Positions 12,576-12,627 of a stretch of 12,627 nt of DNA are shown in pieces (position 1 is the first letter of the stretch; each line of letters opens with the position of its first letter). This DNA comes from Spirochaetota bacterium (GTDB lineage Bacteria > Spirochaetota > JAGLSM01 > JAKPMW01): NCBI GenBank assembly GCA_029548715.1, contig JAKPMW010000114.1, positions 1-12,627 on the forward strand, in the 5' to 3' direction. The position numbers and the translations under genes are program-made. The notes beneath the pieces were generated by a model that did no database searches, was not told the origin of the DNA, and saw only the letters and a program-made list of their open reading frames with translations.

Positions 12576-12627
12576 TACGAGCACAGGCACACCCCGTCAG
12601 CGTTTTTTCGCCAGGAGTATGTCCGGT

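Overview
The window is GC-rich, bacterial and chromosomal. It starts inside argS and runs into an accessory stretch built from toxin-antitoxin, nuclease and restriction genes. These genes are separated by unusually long intergenic gaps filled with short structured repeats. The ArgRS has the SSPNIAKPFSMGHLRS type of active site seen in many Gram-positive and spirochaete-like bacteria. I cannot fix the phylum from sequence alone.

Layout. 1-1607: 3' part of argS. 1830-2831: orphan radical SAM protein with a cysteine-bearing C-terminal extension, closed by a strong intrinsic terminator. 3081-3529 (minus): hicB-hicA module with a clear promoter. 4191-5145: 19-codon leader ORF coupled to an Rpn-family PD-(D/E)XK nuclease, with an in-frame internal start preceded by a near-perfect Shine-Dalgarno. 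5221-5636: probable hicA relic followed by an intact orphan hicB. 6210-9236: single-chain type IIG restriction-methylation enzyme, more AT-rich than its neighbours. 9468-9893: unrecognised 141-residue protein with a glycine zipper. 9979-11223 (minus): MefA-like MFS exporter, convergent with the previous gene. 11903-12575: FitA/VapB antitoxin and PIN toxin with an operator-like palindrome on a leaderless-type promoter.

The gaps at 2887-3080, 3589-4190, 5146-5230, 5637-6144, 9237-9360 and 11400-11760 hold a mosaic of at least six repeat modules (A-F). Most contain inverted repeats, and several keep their stems while the loops vary. Every copy I could align lies in the same orientation, whatever the strand of the neighbouring genes.

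The most interesting observation is the Rpn locus. Its arrangement (no Shine-Dalgarno of its own at the full-length start, coupling to a leader ORF, and a strong internal start for the C-terminal 56 residues) fits the recently described Rpn gene-within-gene toxin-antitoxin system. The leader adds a layer I do not know from that literature. The rest is a plausible defence and addiction cluster placed between housekeeping genes.
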